A stretch of 64,000 nucleotides of DNA from Clostridia bacterium (lineage in GTDB: Bacteria > Bacillota > Clostridia > Oscillospirales > Acutalibacteraceae). The notes under the pieces are model-generated. The model was given only the letters and a program-made list of their open reading frames with translations. It was not told the origin of the DNA and ran no database searches. Location of the stretch: the NCBI GenBank assembly GCA_017432165.1, contig JAFRJS010000095.1, forward strand, positions 28,950-92,949, read 5' to 3'. Shown piece by piece: positions 23,667 to 32,781 of the stretch. The first letter of the stretch is position 1; each line of letters begins with the position of its first letter. The position numbers were made by a program, and so were the translations under genes.

Positions 23667-24813
23667 TTTTCTTGATTTTTTTCTTTTTATATAAAAATAT
23701 TGATAAATATATTATACCAAAACATACTAAAAATACAAATAAAAACCACGAATTTTCAGAAGTGCCTCCGGATTTTACTTCTACCCATAATTCATCTATG
23801 TATTTATTAATATCTTCAGGCAAATTTATAAATATTTGCGATTTTTCTATTGTATTTTTATCGGGGTAAAATATGGGACTATTTTTAATTTCTTCATCTA
23901 AAAGATTGTATGCTTCTGAGTGCGGAGTGGAATATCCTGTTTTTTTAACGTTTGCAAGTGCTATATCGGTTCTGCACATAAAATTGATGTACTTTTCTGC
24001 AAGTTCTTTATTTTTGGAGTTCTTTGGAATACACATGGAATCAATAAACCTGTTTGTGCCTTCTTCGGGTATTACAAAGCCGATGTTTGGGTTGCTTTTT
24101 ATCATTGCGGCGGCATCTCCCGCATAATACGGTGCAAGAACCGCTTCGGCATTGTCCATTTTATCGAATATTTGGTCCATAACGTAAGCCTGCACAAGTG
24201 GCTTTTGAATGATTAGTTCGTCGGCGGCTTTTCTCCAGATGTTTTTATCTGTGGTGTTTATCGACTCCCCTATTCTTAAAAGCGAAATTGCAAATGAATC
24301 TCTGGCGTTATCGAACATTAGTATTTTGTTTTTGTATTTTTCGTTCCACAAAATGTCCCAATTTATTTTTTCTTTAACTTCGTTTTTGTTGTAAAAAATC
24401 CCTATTACTCCCCACATATATGGCACTGAGTATTCATTTTTAGGGTCAAAATTTAAATTTTTAAACTGCGGAAGAATAAATTTATAATTAGGAATGTTTT
24501 CAAAATTTATTTTTGCCAGCATGTTTTTTTCAATTAGCCTTGAAATCATATAATCAGACGGAATGATTACATCATAATCTGCACCTCCACCGGAAATTTT
24601 TGCAAAGAGTTCCTCGTTGTTTTGAAATGTTTTGTAGTTTACTTTAATTCCGGTTTCTTCTGTAAATTTGGCGTTTACATTTACCGATTTATCTGCGCCG
24701 TTAGAAATAAATTCGCCCCAGCTGTACACATTTATGGCTTCATTTGAAGCTGCGCAGTTAAAAGAAAATATATTTAAAAATATAAAAATAAGTATTAATA
24801 AAAATTTTTTCAC
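23662..24813 (-). CDS. potD: polyamine ABC transporter substrate-binding protein
   Basis: Binds spermidine/putrescine outside the cell for the PotABC transporter. The 383-residue protein has a signal peptide (about 1-22), the VYSWGEFI start of the mature PotD-type domain, DYDVIIPSDYMI, and VPYMWGVIGIFYNK near residue 130. Unlike the usual lipoprotein form, the signal region lacks a good lipobox, and a C-terminal membrane helix (about 353-375) with a Lys-rich tail appears to anchor it instead. The start is GTG at 24813 with AGGAG 6 nt upstream. It is the last gene of the interrupted pot operon, separated from potC by an acetyltransferase gene. Confidence 0.9.
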   Translation of the reverse strand: MKKFLLILIFIFLNIFSFNCAASNEAINVYSWGEFISNGADKSVNVNAKFTEETGIKVNYKTFQNNEELFAKISGGGADYDVIIPSDYMISRLIEKNMLAKINFENIPNYKFILPQFKNLNFDPKNEYSVPYMWGVIGIFYNKNEVKEKINWDILWNEKYKNKILMFDNARDSFAISLLRIGESINTTDKNIWRKAADELIIQKPLVQAYVMDQIFDKMDNAEAVLAPYYAGDAAAMIKSNPNIGFVIPEEGTNRFIDSMCIPKNSKNKELAEKYINFMCRTDIALANVKKTGYSTPHSEAYNLLDEEIKNSPIFYPDKNTIEKSQIFINLPEDINKYIDELWVEVKSGGTSENSWFLFVFLVCFGIIYLSIFLYKKKKIKKN

Positions 24814-24865
24814 GTTTTTCTCCTAGTTTGGTTTTTATTAGCATGCCACATGTTTATTCCAACTC

Positions 24866-25393
24866 TCAGTTCGACAAACAGTTTGCTTCTCTTTTTAGTA
24901 GTGAGTACATTTTCATATCAACAACTTTGCCATTCTTTATAGCATTGCTTCTTAAAGTGCCTTCATACTGAAAGCCTGATTTTTCAAGCACTCTGCAAGA
25001 TGCGATATTGTGTGCAAATGGTGCTGCATAAATACGAATAATATCGCTCTTATCAAAAACATACTCACAAATCTGTTTCACAGCTTCAGTCATTATTCCT
25101 TGACCCCAATATTCTTCTGCAATGTAATATCCCAATTCAGCAGTTAGTTTATGTACATTTTTTTGGCGAAAAACACCGATGCTTCCAATCACTTTATTGT
25201 CTACTGTAATAGCAAAGGCAAAGGTTTCGTTTTCATTTGCAGAAAGCATGGCAGAGATATACTCCTTTCCGTCCTGTTCGGTGTAAGGATAAGGTAATCC
25301 GTCTCGAAGATTATTTTGTATTTTTTTATTGGAAAGTGCCAATGCTAAATCCGTTGCGTCTGATAACTCCCATTTTTTTATTTTAACAATCAT
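24866..25393 (-). CDS. GNAT acetyltransferase, RimJ/RimL type
   Basis: The 175-residue protein has the GNAT fold signatures of the RimJ/RimL group: IGSIGVFRQ strand, the acetyl-CoA loop EEYWGQGIMTEAV (near residue 102), and the NIASCRVLEKSGFQYEGTLR end typical of this branch. Members acetylate the N-terminus of ribosomal proteins, or amino-group small molecules including antibiotics or polyamines. It lies between potC (18 nt) and potD (52 nt) on the same strand, so it is co-expressed with the polyamine transporter; polyamine acetylation is an attractive but unproven role. Confidence 0.85.
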   Translation of the reverse strand: MIVKIKKWELSDATDLALALSNKKIQNNLRDGLPYPYTEQDGKEYISAMLSANENETFAFAITVDNKVIGSIGVFRQKNVHKLTAELGYYIAEEYWGQGIMTEAVKQICEYVFDKSDIIRIYAAPFAHNIASCRVLEKSGFQYEGTLRSNAIKNGKVVDMKMYSLLKREANCLSN

Positions 25394-25411
25394 TTTATTT
25401 TCACCTCTATT

Positions 25412-26200
25412 TTATTTTGTTATTTTTTCGTCTTTTGCTTGTCTTAGGTTTATGACTATAAGAAGTACAAAAACCGTTATAAACAAAACGCTTGAAAGAG
25501 CGTTAATTTCGGGGCTTACAATTTTTCTGGTCATGGAATAAACGGCAATGGGCAAAGTTTGAACTGTTCCCCCCACAAAATAGCTTATAACAAAATCGTC
25601 GATAGACATTGTAAAAGACATTATCATACCCGTAATAATTCCTGGCATGATTTGCGGTATAACCACTTTAGCAAAAGCTCTGATAGGGTTGCAGCCCAAG
25701 TCTTGTGCAGCTTCGTATGTGTGATAGTCCATTTGCTTTATTTTTGGCATTACAGACAAAATAACGTACGGAACACAAAACGTTGTGTGCGCGCATATAA
25801 GGGTTATTAAACCCGGTTTAAAAATCCCAAAAATATTATACATGAAAACAAAAAAAATCATAAGTGATACGCCGGTAACAATTTCCGGATTAACCATCGG
25901 TAAATTGGTGATGTTCATTATTAGTTTTTTTTGCCATTTTTTGCTTTTTGTAATTCCCACTGCCGCAGCAGTACCCAAAACAGTTGCAATAATAGCGGAA
26001 ACGGACGCAATTATAAGGGTATTATAAAACGCATAAAGGATATCCTGATTTTCAAAAAGCCTAAAGTACCACTTAAAAGTAAATCCCGACCAAACAATTC
26101 TACTTTTTGAATTATTAAAAGAAAATACTATAAGCACAAATATAGGTGCGTATAAAAATATAAATATAAGCGTCATATATATTTTACTTAATATTTTCAT
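25412..26200 (-). CDS. potC: polyamine ABC transporter permease PotC
   Basis: This is a 262-residue inner-membrane permease with six predicted segments and the cytoplasmic EAA loop (YEAAQDLGCNPIRAFAKVVIPQIMPG, near residue 155) that contacts the ATPase. The VLIVFSFNNSKSRIVWSGFTFKWY start is typical of PotC. With PotB it forms the channel for spermidine/putrescine uptake. It follows potB by 25 nt. The ATG at 26200 is preceded by GAAAGGAT. Confidence 0.95.
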   Translation of the reverse strand: MKILSKIYMTLIFIFLYAPIFVLIVFSFNNSKSRIVWSGFTFKWYFRLFENQDILYAFYNTLIIASVSAIIATVLGTAAAVGITKSKKWQKKLIMNITNLPMVNPEIVTGVSLMIFFVFMYNIFGIFKPGLITLICAHTTFCVPYVILSVMPKIKQMDYHTYEAAQDLGCNPIRAFAKVVIPQIMPGIITGMIMSFTMSIDDFVISYFVGGTVQTLPIAVYSMTRKIVSPEINALSSVLFITVFVLLIVINLRQAKDEKITK

Positions 26201-26225
26201 TGAGCTTTAAAAATCCTTTCTTTGA

Positions 26226-27053
26226 TTATTTTGTCGCTTTTCGGCCGCCTGAGTTATCTTCCAGCTGATTCATTATTCCCATGCAGATTAAAATAATTAT
26301 CATAAGTATAAGAGAAATTGCCGAACCCAAATAAGGGTTATATGAATTACCTAAAAACTGCATCTCTATTAAATCTCCGATTACAAGTATTGACCCTCCG
26401 CCAAGCATTTTGGAAATAACAAATGTGCTAACCGACGGAACGAATACCATTGTAACTCCGGAAATTACACCGGACAAGCTAAGCGGAAATATAATTTTTT
26501 TGAATATTTTTAATTTGTTTGCCCCTAAATCTTGTGCAGCTTCAATGACTCTTTTATCCATTTTTGAAAGAGCAGTGTAAATTGGCAAAATCATATACGG
26601 TAAAAAATTATATATCATGCCGAGTATTATCGCACCGGGAGTGTTTATCATGTTTATTTTTTCAAACCCAAAAAATGAAATCACTTTATTTAAAAGTCCG
26701 TTATATTCCAAAATCGTCATCCATGCGTATGTTCTTAGCAAAAAACTTGTCCACATTGGTATCATAAGGAGCATTATAAATATACTTTGGTATTTTATTT
26801 TTGTTTTTGAAATAAAATATGCCATCGGATAACCAATAATAAAGCAAATAAGCGTGGCAATAGCGCCAAACACAATAGACCGTCCAAAAACAGCGGAATA
26901 TTTAGTGGCGTAGATAATGTTATTAAAAGTGAATGTACCTTCCGGAGTTGTAAACGCAAACGCAATAATTAGCATAAGCGGAACTAGCACAAACAGCGTC
27001 ATCCACAAAACATAAGGTAATAAATTTAGTTTTATTTTTATTTTTCTTTTCAA
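26226..27053 (-). CDS. potB: polyamine ABC transporter permease PotB
   Basis: This is a 275-residue permease with six membrane segments and the EAA loop EAAQDLGANKLKIFKK near residue 182. The N-terminal LPYVLWMTLFVLVPLMLII and the SFLLRTYAWMTIL segment are characteristic of PotB. The start is TTG at 27053, with AGGAG 6 nt upstream. It pairs with PotC downstream. Normally potB directly follows potA, but here five other genes lie between them, all on the same strand with tight spacing. Confidence 0.95.
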   Translation of the reverse strand: MKRKIKIKLNLLPYVLWMTLFVLVPLMLIIAFAFTTPEGTFTFNNIIYATKYSAVFGRSIVFGAIATLICFIIGYPMAYFISKTKIKYQSIFIMLLMIPMWTSFLLRTYAWMTILEYNGLLNKVISFFGFEKINMINTPGAIILGMIYNFLPYMILPIYTALSKMDKRVIEAAQDLGANKLKIFKKIIFPLSLSGVISGVTMVFVPSVSTFVISKMLGGGSILVIGDLIEMQFLGNSYNPYLGSAISLILMIIILICMGIMNQLEDNSGGRKATK

Positions 27054-27075
27054 TTTTTTCTCCTATTATATTTTT

Positions 27076-27726
27076 CTATAATTTATTTACTATAATCGCC
27101 GTTTGACCTTTTTGCCAAACTTTTTTGCTTTCTTTAAATCCTGCACTTTTAAACATCTCTATTTGATTTTCTACTGTGCAGGGTGTATCAAAGTGAACAA
27201 ATTCATATTTATTGATGTTTTGCTCTTTGCGAATCCTATTTAGCTCTGAAAATAAATAATTTTCTTCTGCCCCATTTTTTGCAACATAATCGCATTCAAT
27301 ATACATTCCGCCCGATTTTAAAGCTTTGCGGATTTTCTTATATAATACTACTTTACGCTCATGCGTAAAATGGTGCATTGTTTGAAATGATATAGCTATG
27401 TCAAATTCCTTTTCTCCGAAAGGAACATCGAAATAACTTCCGAGGATTAAATTCATATTTTTATTAGGGAAATTACTTTTAAGTTTATCAAGCATAGCCT
27501 GAGTTAAATCTATTCCGGTGACTTCTAAATCAGGAATTTTTTTAAATATTTCGTGAAGCTCGAGTCCTGTTCCACAACCTAAATCTAATAGTTTTTTACA
27601 GGTGTTTGGAATAAGTTCGGCAAGTTTTATATATCCTTCTTTGCACCCCTGGACATTTTCAAGCATGTGGGTTTCGTATTCATCTATTCTTTTTGTAAAA
27701 AAATCATTCATTTTTTCAAGTTTCAT
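27076..27726 (-). CDS. class I SAM-dependent methyltransferase
   Basis: The 216-residue protein carries the Rossmann-fold methyltransferase motifs: LLDLGCGTGLELHEI (motif I, near residue 48), the acidic GIDLT after the second strand, and FDIAISFQTMHHF (motif IV region). These enzymes methylate small molecules, RNA or proteins; the substrate is not evident. The start at 27726 has AAGGAG 7 nt upstream, leaving a 4-nt gap after the Nudix gene. It is one of six enzyme genes inserted in the pot operon. Confidence 0.85.
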   Translation of the reverse strand: MKLEKMNDFFTKRIDEYETHMLENVQGCKEGYIKLAELIPNTCKKLLDLGCGTGLELHEIFKKIPDLEVTGIDLTQAMLDKLKSNFPNKNMNLILGSYFDVPFGEKEFDIAISFQTMHHFTHERKVVLYKKIRKALKSGGMYIECDYVAKNGAEENYLFSELNRIRKEQNINKYEFVHFDTPCTVENQIEMFKSAGFKESKKVWQKGQTAIIVNKL

Positions 27727-27730
27727 TATT

Positions 27731-28228
27731 TTACTCCTTATTAAATACTTTTTCAAAGCAATAACTAAGTGTGCTTACTAATAATCCCTTTTTATGCAGT
27801 TCATAAATTTCATCTGTTGTCATCCAGCCTACACTTTCCACCTCGTCGGTAGTTGCGTTTTTTAAGTTTACTGGGCCGTTATAGTCAAATAGGAATACAT
27901 CCCATATACTATTTAAATTTTTCCGTACATCCGAGTAAATTAATTTTCCCATTTTGGGGTCCAGATCAATTCCTATTTCTTCTTTTACCTCGCGAACTAT
28001 GGCTTCGATGCTATTTTCACCTTTTAACGCCGCTCCTCCCACAGTTTCAAACATAAGAGGATTTTTTGATTTTGTTTTAGATCTTTTTGAAATTAAATAT
28101 TTCCCCTCAGAGTTTTTCAGCCAAGCATTTACAACCAAATGATACCTATCTTTAGGCATGGGGTCTTCTCTTTCGTGAATCTCTCCTGTTTTTACTCTGT
28201 TTTTGGTATATAAATCCCACAGTTCCAT
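27731..28228 (-). CDS. Nudix hydrolase
   Basis: The 165-residue protein has a complete Nudix box, GGAALKGENSIEAIVREVKEE (near residues 63-83, shown in part: G x5 E x7 REVKEEIGI), which binds metal and the diphosphate of the substrate. The N-terminal MELWDLYTKNR and HLVVNAWLKN segments are seen in the isopentenyl-diphosphate-isomerase-like Nudix branch. The substrate cannot be assigned. It lies 12 nt after the chloramphenicol acetyltransferase-like gene and 4 nt before the methyltransferase gene. Confidence 0.85.
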   Translation of the reverse strand: MELWDLYTKNRVKTGEIHEREDPMPKDRYHLVVNAWLKNSEGKYLISKRSKTKSKNPLMFETVGGAALKGENSIEAIVREVKEEIGIDLDPKMGKLIYSDVRKNLNSIWDVFLFDYNGPVNLKNATTDEVESVGWMTTDEIYELHKKGLLVSTLSYCFEKVFNKE

Positions 28229-28240
28229 TTATTTTCTCCT

Positions 28241-28912
28241 TTATAAATTAAAGTTCGAAGCCAAATTTTGCAGATCATTATAAAATACTCCTGCATGATA
28301 ACCATCACACGTAGCATGATGTAATTTTATTGAAACAGGCATTAATACTTTATCGCCAAAGTTAAAAAATTTTCCTATGGTAACCATTGGAAGTAACCAC
28401 GTTCCGTCTACTTCATACATATCTATTTGAAAATCAGTAAAGCTTACCCACGGAATAGAAGTTATATCATAAAAATTCGGCGGAAAATTCTCTTTTGCGT
28501 ACATACTTTGTATGCCGCTGTATTTTTCGATATCTTTTAAAGCGTTTTTATAAAACACATTAAAATCATCATCATATTCGAGCCATATACTTGTTATCGT
28601 CTTGGTATCTTCATTGAACATAGGATACCTAACATGAAGCTTATCCCACAGTATTAACTCTCCATTATATTCATCCACTTTAAAACACTCATGACTATTA
28701 AGTACTTTGGAAACCAAATAAGTAAAAGTAGGGTAACAACGTAATTTATTGGTTTTTATAACATTTAGAAGATTTGTTATATCAATATTTGCGGTCATCC
28801 CAAATCTACATCTCATTTTGTTTTCTTTGTTCATGAAATAATCATAATAATGTTTTCTTTTCCAATTATCTAAATCTATTTTTTGAAAGTTACTTATATT
28901 TTCGAGTTGCAT
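28241..28912 (-). CDS. chloramphenicol acetyltransferase, type A
   Basis: The 223-residue protein matches type A chloramphenicol acetyltransferases along its whole length: FGMTANIDITNLL near residue 37, the CYPTFTYLVSKVLN helix, SSIPWVSFTDFQ near residue 148 (here TSIPWVSFTDF), and the active-site HHATCDGYHAGVFYNDLQ near residue 195 with the catalytic His. It acetylates the 3-hydroxyl of chloramphenicol with acetyl-CoA in characterised relatives. It may be a real resistance gene or a house variant for another hydroxyl substrate. It has GGAGGT 8 nt upstream of the ATG and lies 2 nt after the esterase gene, inside the pot operon. Confidence 0.85.
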   Translation of the reverse strand: MQLENISNFQKIDLDNWKRKHYYDYFMNKENKMRCRFGMTANIDITNLLNVIKTNKLRCYPTFTYLVSKVLNSHECFKVDEYNGELILWDKLHVRYPMFNEDTKTITSIWLEYDDDFNVFYKNALKDIEKYSGIQSMYAKENFPPNFYDITSIPWVSFTDFQIDMYEVDGTWLLPMVTIGKFFNFGDKVLMPVSIKLHHATCDGYHAGVFYNDLQNLASNFNL

Positions 28913-28914
28913 CT

Positions 28915-29685
28915 TTATTTACCTCCATAAAATTTATAATATTTTTCAAGATTTGAAATTATATATTCAGCATTGTGATGACCTTTAAATATGTGATTTT
29001 CTACATTTACATTTTTTGATTTTAATATTCTATATAGTTTTTCACAAGCTGTATAGAATTTGCCTTCATCTTCGTTTCCACAATCCAAGAATATTTTTAG
29101 GTCACTAATTTTTTTATTTTTGGTAATTGTAATAGAGTCATATTTTAGCCACATTTTTTTATTTTCAAAATAACATTCATCTTCATCTTCGTAGTTTAAA
29201 TCAATTGCCGGCATATGTGCTCCTATTTTCGAAAAAGTTTCCTGATGATTAAATCCAATATGTAAAGCAGCATATCCTCCGGCAGAAATACCACCAATAT
29301 ATCTTGAGTTTTTATCTTTTATCGTTTTATAGGAACTGTCTATAAAGGGAATTATTTCTTTTATAAAGTAATCTTCAAACAGTCCCTTATGAACAATTCC
29401 GTATTTACCTTGAACTTCTTCGTATGTTTGCGAAGAATTAATACCTCTGCTATTTGCAATATAAGGACAAACAATTATAAATGGATTAATACTATTATTT
29501 TTTATTAGTTTGTTTGCAATTTTATCCATTTTAAAATTTTTTAGAATATTTTCATTTCCGCCTCTGCCATGCAAAAAATACAAGACAGGCACATTTACAC
29601 TTTCATAATTTCCCGGAATATATACTGATACGTTCATATTTCTACCAAGTATTTTGCTGTTTATTACTTTAACTTCTGTTTTCAT
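28915..29685 (-). CDS. alpha/beta-hydrolase esterase (esterase D family)
   Basis: The 256-residue cytoplasmic protein has the putative-esterase architecture: VPVLYFLHGRGGNE with the oxyanion HG motif (near residue 36), the nucleophile elbow GGISAGGYAALHIG (Ser near residue 133), an Asp in FLDCGNEDEG and the C-terminal His in KGHHNAEY. Relatives hydrolyse acyl esters such as S-formylglutathione, feruloyl or siderophore esters. There is no signal peptide. It overlaps the upstream Nudix gene by 17 nt and is followed after 2 nt by the acetyltransferase gene, so the set is translated together. Confidence 0.85.
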   Translation of the reverse strand: MKTEVKVINSKILGRNMNVSVYIPGNYESVNVPVLYFLHGRGGNENILKNFKMDKIANKLIKNNSINPFIIVCPYIANSRGINSSQTYEEVQGKYGIVHKGLFEDYFIKEIIPFIDSSYKTIKDKNSRYIGGISAGGYAALHIGFNHQETFSKIGAHMPAIDLNYEDEDECYFENKKMWLKYDSITITKNKKISDLKIFLDCGNEDEGKFYTACEKLYRILKSKNVNVENHIFKGHHNAEYIISNLEKYYKFYGGK

Positions 29686-30181
29686 AAAACTGATTACTCC
29701 GTTTAAAATATTTTTTTAAAGCGTTTATATGCATTGGGAAAAATTTTTCTGGATAACTATCCAATAATAGTTTTACTTTATTTGCAGGAATCCATTTTAT
29801 ATCCGATGATTCGTCTGATTTTTTATATAATTTACCTTCTCCGGAACAAATAAAAGTAAATAATATTAAAGAATATCCACCTGATAAATTCTGAGTAATA
29901 CAAAAAGGGGAAAAATGAATTGTAGAATATAAACCGGTCTTAATTGCTTGGTAGTTTTCACCGATTATACTTGTGATGGTTAATCCTGTTTCTTCTTTAA
30001 CTTCGCGCTTTAGCGCTTGAAATATATTTTCAAATTCTCTTATTTTTCCGGCAGGTATTTCTAACATTCCATCTTCTGAACTATTTTTTTGCCTTTTTTG
30101 AATAAGTATGTGGCAAACTCCGTTAATATTTTTTTCGATGATTGCACCAACCGCAGGTTTGGCAAATGTTTCGTTTGTCAT
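29669..30181 (-). CDS. Nudix hydrolase (ADP-ribose pyrophosphatase-like)
   Basis: The 170-residue protein has the Nudix box in LEIPAGKIREFENIFQALKR followed by EVKEETGL (residues about 41-68). The EIPAGK start of the box and the position of the motif suit the ADP-sugar/ADP-ribose pyrophosphatase side of the family, but the true substrate is unknown. It is the first of the inserted enzymes after potA (20-nt gap) and overlaps the esterase gene by 17 nt. It is not close in sequence to the other Nudix protein in this operon. Confidence 0.85.
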   Translation of the reverse strand: MTNETFAKPAVGAIIEKNINGVCHILIQKRQKNSSEDGMLEIPAGKIREFENIFQALKREVKEETGLTITSIIGENYQAIKTGLYSTIHFSPFCITQNLSGGYSLILFTFICSGEGKLYKKSDESSDIKWIPANKVKLLLDSYPEKFFPMHINALKKYFKRSNQFYENRS

Positions 30182-30201
30182 AAATATCCCCTTTTAGTTT
30201 A

Positions 30202-31320
30202 TTAATCTTCTTGGTCGTGCGGGTGCTGTTCTTCATAGAATTCGTCACTAAATGCGCTGTAGTCCCCCACTTCTGATGAATATATGGATTTTTTCATTAT
30301 GTGAATATCGTCGGGTTTTATTATCATTCCAATCTTATCGCCTTCAGCTTGAGTTTCAGTGGTTTGTATCATCCATTTAAATCCATTAACGTCTACTATT
30401 ATTTCGTTATGTACGCCCTTAAACGTAACGGAAGTCACGGTGCCGTAAATATTTCCGCTTCCCGGATCGGTAACTTTTATATCTTCTGGTCTTACAACCA
30501 CGTCCACAGGTTTCATTTTTCCAAATCCTTTGTCTATGCACCTGAATTCTTTGCCGGAAAATTTAACTCTGTAGTCTTCTATCATTGTGCCTTCAACGAT
30601 ATTGCTTTCTCCTATAAAATCGGCCACAAAAGCGTTTTGAGGCTCGTTGTAAATATCCGTCGGAGAACCTATTTGCTGGATTTTTCCTTTATCCATAACG
30701 ACAACGGTATCGGACATAGAAAGCGCTTCTTCTTGGTCATGCGTTACTAAAATAAAAGTTATCCCCGTGCGCTCGTGTATATTTTTAAGTTCTGTCTGCA
30801 TGTCTTTTCTCAGTTTTAAATCCAATGCTCCCAGTGGTTCATCAAGAAGAAGAATTTTCGGATTATTTGCAAGCGCTCTGGCTATTGCAACCCTTTGCTG
30901 TTGACCGCCGGAAAGAGAATCTATATTTCTGTCGATATAGTTGCTTAAATTTACCATTTTAAGCATTTCTTTTACTTTTTCTTTTATTTCGGCTTCGCTC
31001 TTTTTTTGAATTCTAAGGCCAAAGGCCACATTTTCGTAAACGTTTAAATGTGGAAAGAGTGCATATTTTTGAAATATTGTATTAACCGCACGTTTATGTG
31101 CAGGCACGTTGTTAATTCGTTTCCCTTTAAAGTATACATTTCCGCTGTCGGGAGTTAAAAATCCCGCGATTATCCTAAGAGTAGTGGTTTTTCCACATCC
31201 AGACGGCCCCAAAAGAGTAACAAATTCTCCTTCTTTTATATTTAAACTTAAATTGTTAAGTATTTTTTCATTATCAAAAGAAATATTTATTTTGTCCAGT
31301 TTTATTATTAAAGATTTCAT
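30202..31320 (-). CDS. potA: polyamine ABC transporter ATP-binding protein
   Basis: ATPase subunit of the spermidine/putrescine importer, 372 residues. The P-loop GPSGCGKTT lies at residues 39-47, the signature LSGGQQQR near 136, Walker [12 protein letters not shown] near 158, and the H-loop VTHDQEEA near 192. A C-terminal TOBE-type regulatory domain follows (from about 240). It heads the ten-gene series potA, Nudix, esterase, cat-like, Nudix, methyltransferase, potB, potC, GNAT, potD, with no gap over 60 nt. It lies 41 nt after cysS. Confidence 0.97.
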   Translation of the reverse strand: MKSLIIKLDKINISFDNEKILNNLSLNIKEGEFVTLLGPSGCGKTTTLRIIAGFLTPDSGNVYFKGKRINNVPAHKRAVNTIFQKYALFPHLNVYENVAFGLRIQKKSEAEIKEKVKEMLKMVNLSNYIDRNIDSLSGGQQQRVAIARALANNPKILLLDEPLGALDLKLRKDMQTELKNIHERTGITFILVTHDQEEALSMSDTVVVMDKGKIQQIGSPTDIYNEPQNAFVADFIGESNIVEGTMIEDYRVKFSGKEFRCIDKGFGKMKPVDVVVRPEDIKVTDPGSGNIYGTVTSVTFKGVHNEIIVDVNGFKWMIQTTETQAEGDKIGMIIKPDDIHIMKKSIYSSEVGDYSAFSDEFYEEQHPHDQED

Positions 31321-31361
31321 TTATTTTAAGGCACTAAGTGCATTTTTCACCACCATTTTAT

Positions 31362-32762
31362 TTACTTAAAAGTATATTTTGTCCCGTTTGATGTATCTTC
31401 TATGATAACGTTTTTGCTTTTTAGCTCATCTCTTATTTCGTCGGCTAATTTCCAGTTTTTTTCTTTTCTGGCATTGTTTCTTTTTTCTATGAGTTTTTCA
31501 ATTTCTTCCGTGCTTATTTTTTCTGTGCTTTTTTCTTCGTATAAAATTCCGAGAACGCCCGTTAATTCGCAAAATAAATCTAAGATATCGCTCAGAGTTT
31601 TTCCCCCAGCGTTAGATTTTCCGAGAACATTCATATTTACATCTTTAACCAGTTCAAAGACGGCACCTAATGCGTCAGCTGTGTTTAAATCATCGTCCAT
31701 AGCGTCTATAAATTTATTTTTGTATGAATTTAAATCAAAAGAAATGCTGTTTTCGACGTTATCCAAGGAATTTTTTATTGCAAAAAGCAAATTTTCTTTA
31801 AAATTATAAAGACGTTCCAAAGCGGATTTACACTGCATTATAATTTCCTTGCTAAAATTTATCGGACTGCGATAATGCGAAGAAATCATAAGATAGCGAA
31901 TCGGCTCATATCCGTATTTTTCAGAGATTTCCCTAACCGTAAAGAAATTCCCCAAAGATTTCGACATTTTTTGACTATTAACATTTATGTAGCCATTATG
32001 AAGCCAATAATTTGCAAATTTTATACTATTGGCGCATTCGCTTTGAGCTATTTCGTTTTCGTGATGCGGAAAAATTAAATCTTGTCCGCCGCAGTGAATG
32101 TCAATCGTTTTGCCCAGATACTTTCCCGCCATTGCGGAGCATTCAATATGCCATCCTGGGCGGCCGTTCCCCCAGGGACTTTCCCAATGTGGTTCACCGG
32201 GTTTTGCAGATTTCCAAAGAGCAAAATCAAGCGGATCGTTTTTTGCTTCGTCAACTTGTATTCTGGCACCGGACCGCAAATCATCTATTGTTTGTCCTGA
32301 AAGTTTGCCGTAATTTTTAAATTTGCGTGTGCTAAAATACACGTCGCCATTTTTAAGCGAATAGGCGTAGCCTTTTTCAATTAAAGTTTTTATTATTTTT
32401 ATAATCTCGTCTATGTTTTCGGTGGCTTTTGGATGAATGCTTGCTTCTTTGATATTGAGCCCCTTGGCGTCTTTTTTATACTCTTTTATGTATTTTTGAG
32501 AAACGGCTAGAAAATCGGATTTTTCTTCATTTGCTTTTTTGATTATTTTGTCGTCAATATCCGTAAAATTTTGAACGAAAGTTACCTTATATCCCCTATA
32601 CTCAAAATATCTTCTTAGCGCGTCAAAAACGCATATAGGACGAGCATTTCCTACGTGTATATAATTATAAACCGTTGGGCCGCAAGCGTAGATTTTTACT
32701 TTACCTTTTTCCATCGGAATAAATTCTTCTTTTTTTCTAGAAAATGTATTATAAAGTTTCAT
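31362..32762 (-). CDS. cysS: cysteinyl-tRNA synthetase
   Basis: Class I synthetase charging tRNA-Cys, 466 residues. The first zinc-ligand Cys lies in YACGPTVYNYIHVGNARP, which also holds the HIGH-like motif HVGN. Further zinc ligands lie in WHIECSAM and FPHHENE, and KMSKSLGNF near residue 268 is the KMSKS loop. The C-terminal helical domain ends with a short anticodon-binding tail. It follows pgsA by 19 nt and precedes potA by 41 nt on the same strand. Confidence 0.97.
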   Translation of the reverse strand: MKLYNTFSRKKEEFIPMEKGKVKIYACGPTVYNYIHVGNARPICVFDALRRYFEYRGYKVTFVQNFTDIDDKIIKKANEEKSDFLAVSQKYIKEYKKDAKGLNIKEASIHPKATENIDEIIKIIKTLIEKGYAYSLKNGDVYFSTRKFKNYGKLSGQTIDDLRSGARIQVDEAKNDPLDFALWKSAKPGEPHWESPWGNGRPGWHIECSAMAGKYLGKTIDIHCGGQDLIFPHHENEIAQSECANSIKFANYWLHNGYINVNSQKMSKSLGNFFTVREISEKYGYEPIRYLMISSHYRSPINFSKEIIMQCKSALERLYNFKENLLFAIKNSLDNVENSISFDLNSYKNKFIDAMDDDLNTADALGAVFELVKDVNMNVLGKSNAGGKTLSDILDLFCELTGVLGILYEEKSTEKISTEEIEKLIEKRNNARKEKNWKLADEIRDELKSKNVIIEDTSNGTKYTFK

Positions 32763-32781
32763 TTTTATTTCTCCTTAAAAA

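Noticed and set aside
32012..32320. Overlapping plus-strand frames opposite cysS.
   Set aside because: They run antisense to conserved synthetase motifs and show no start signals. They reflect the compositional bias of the real gene.
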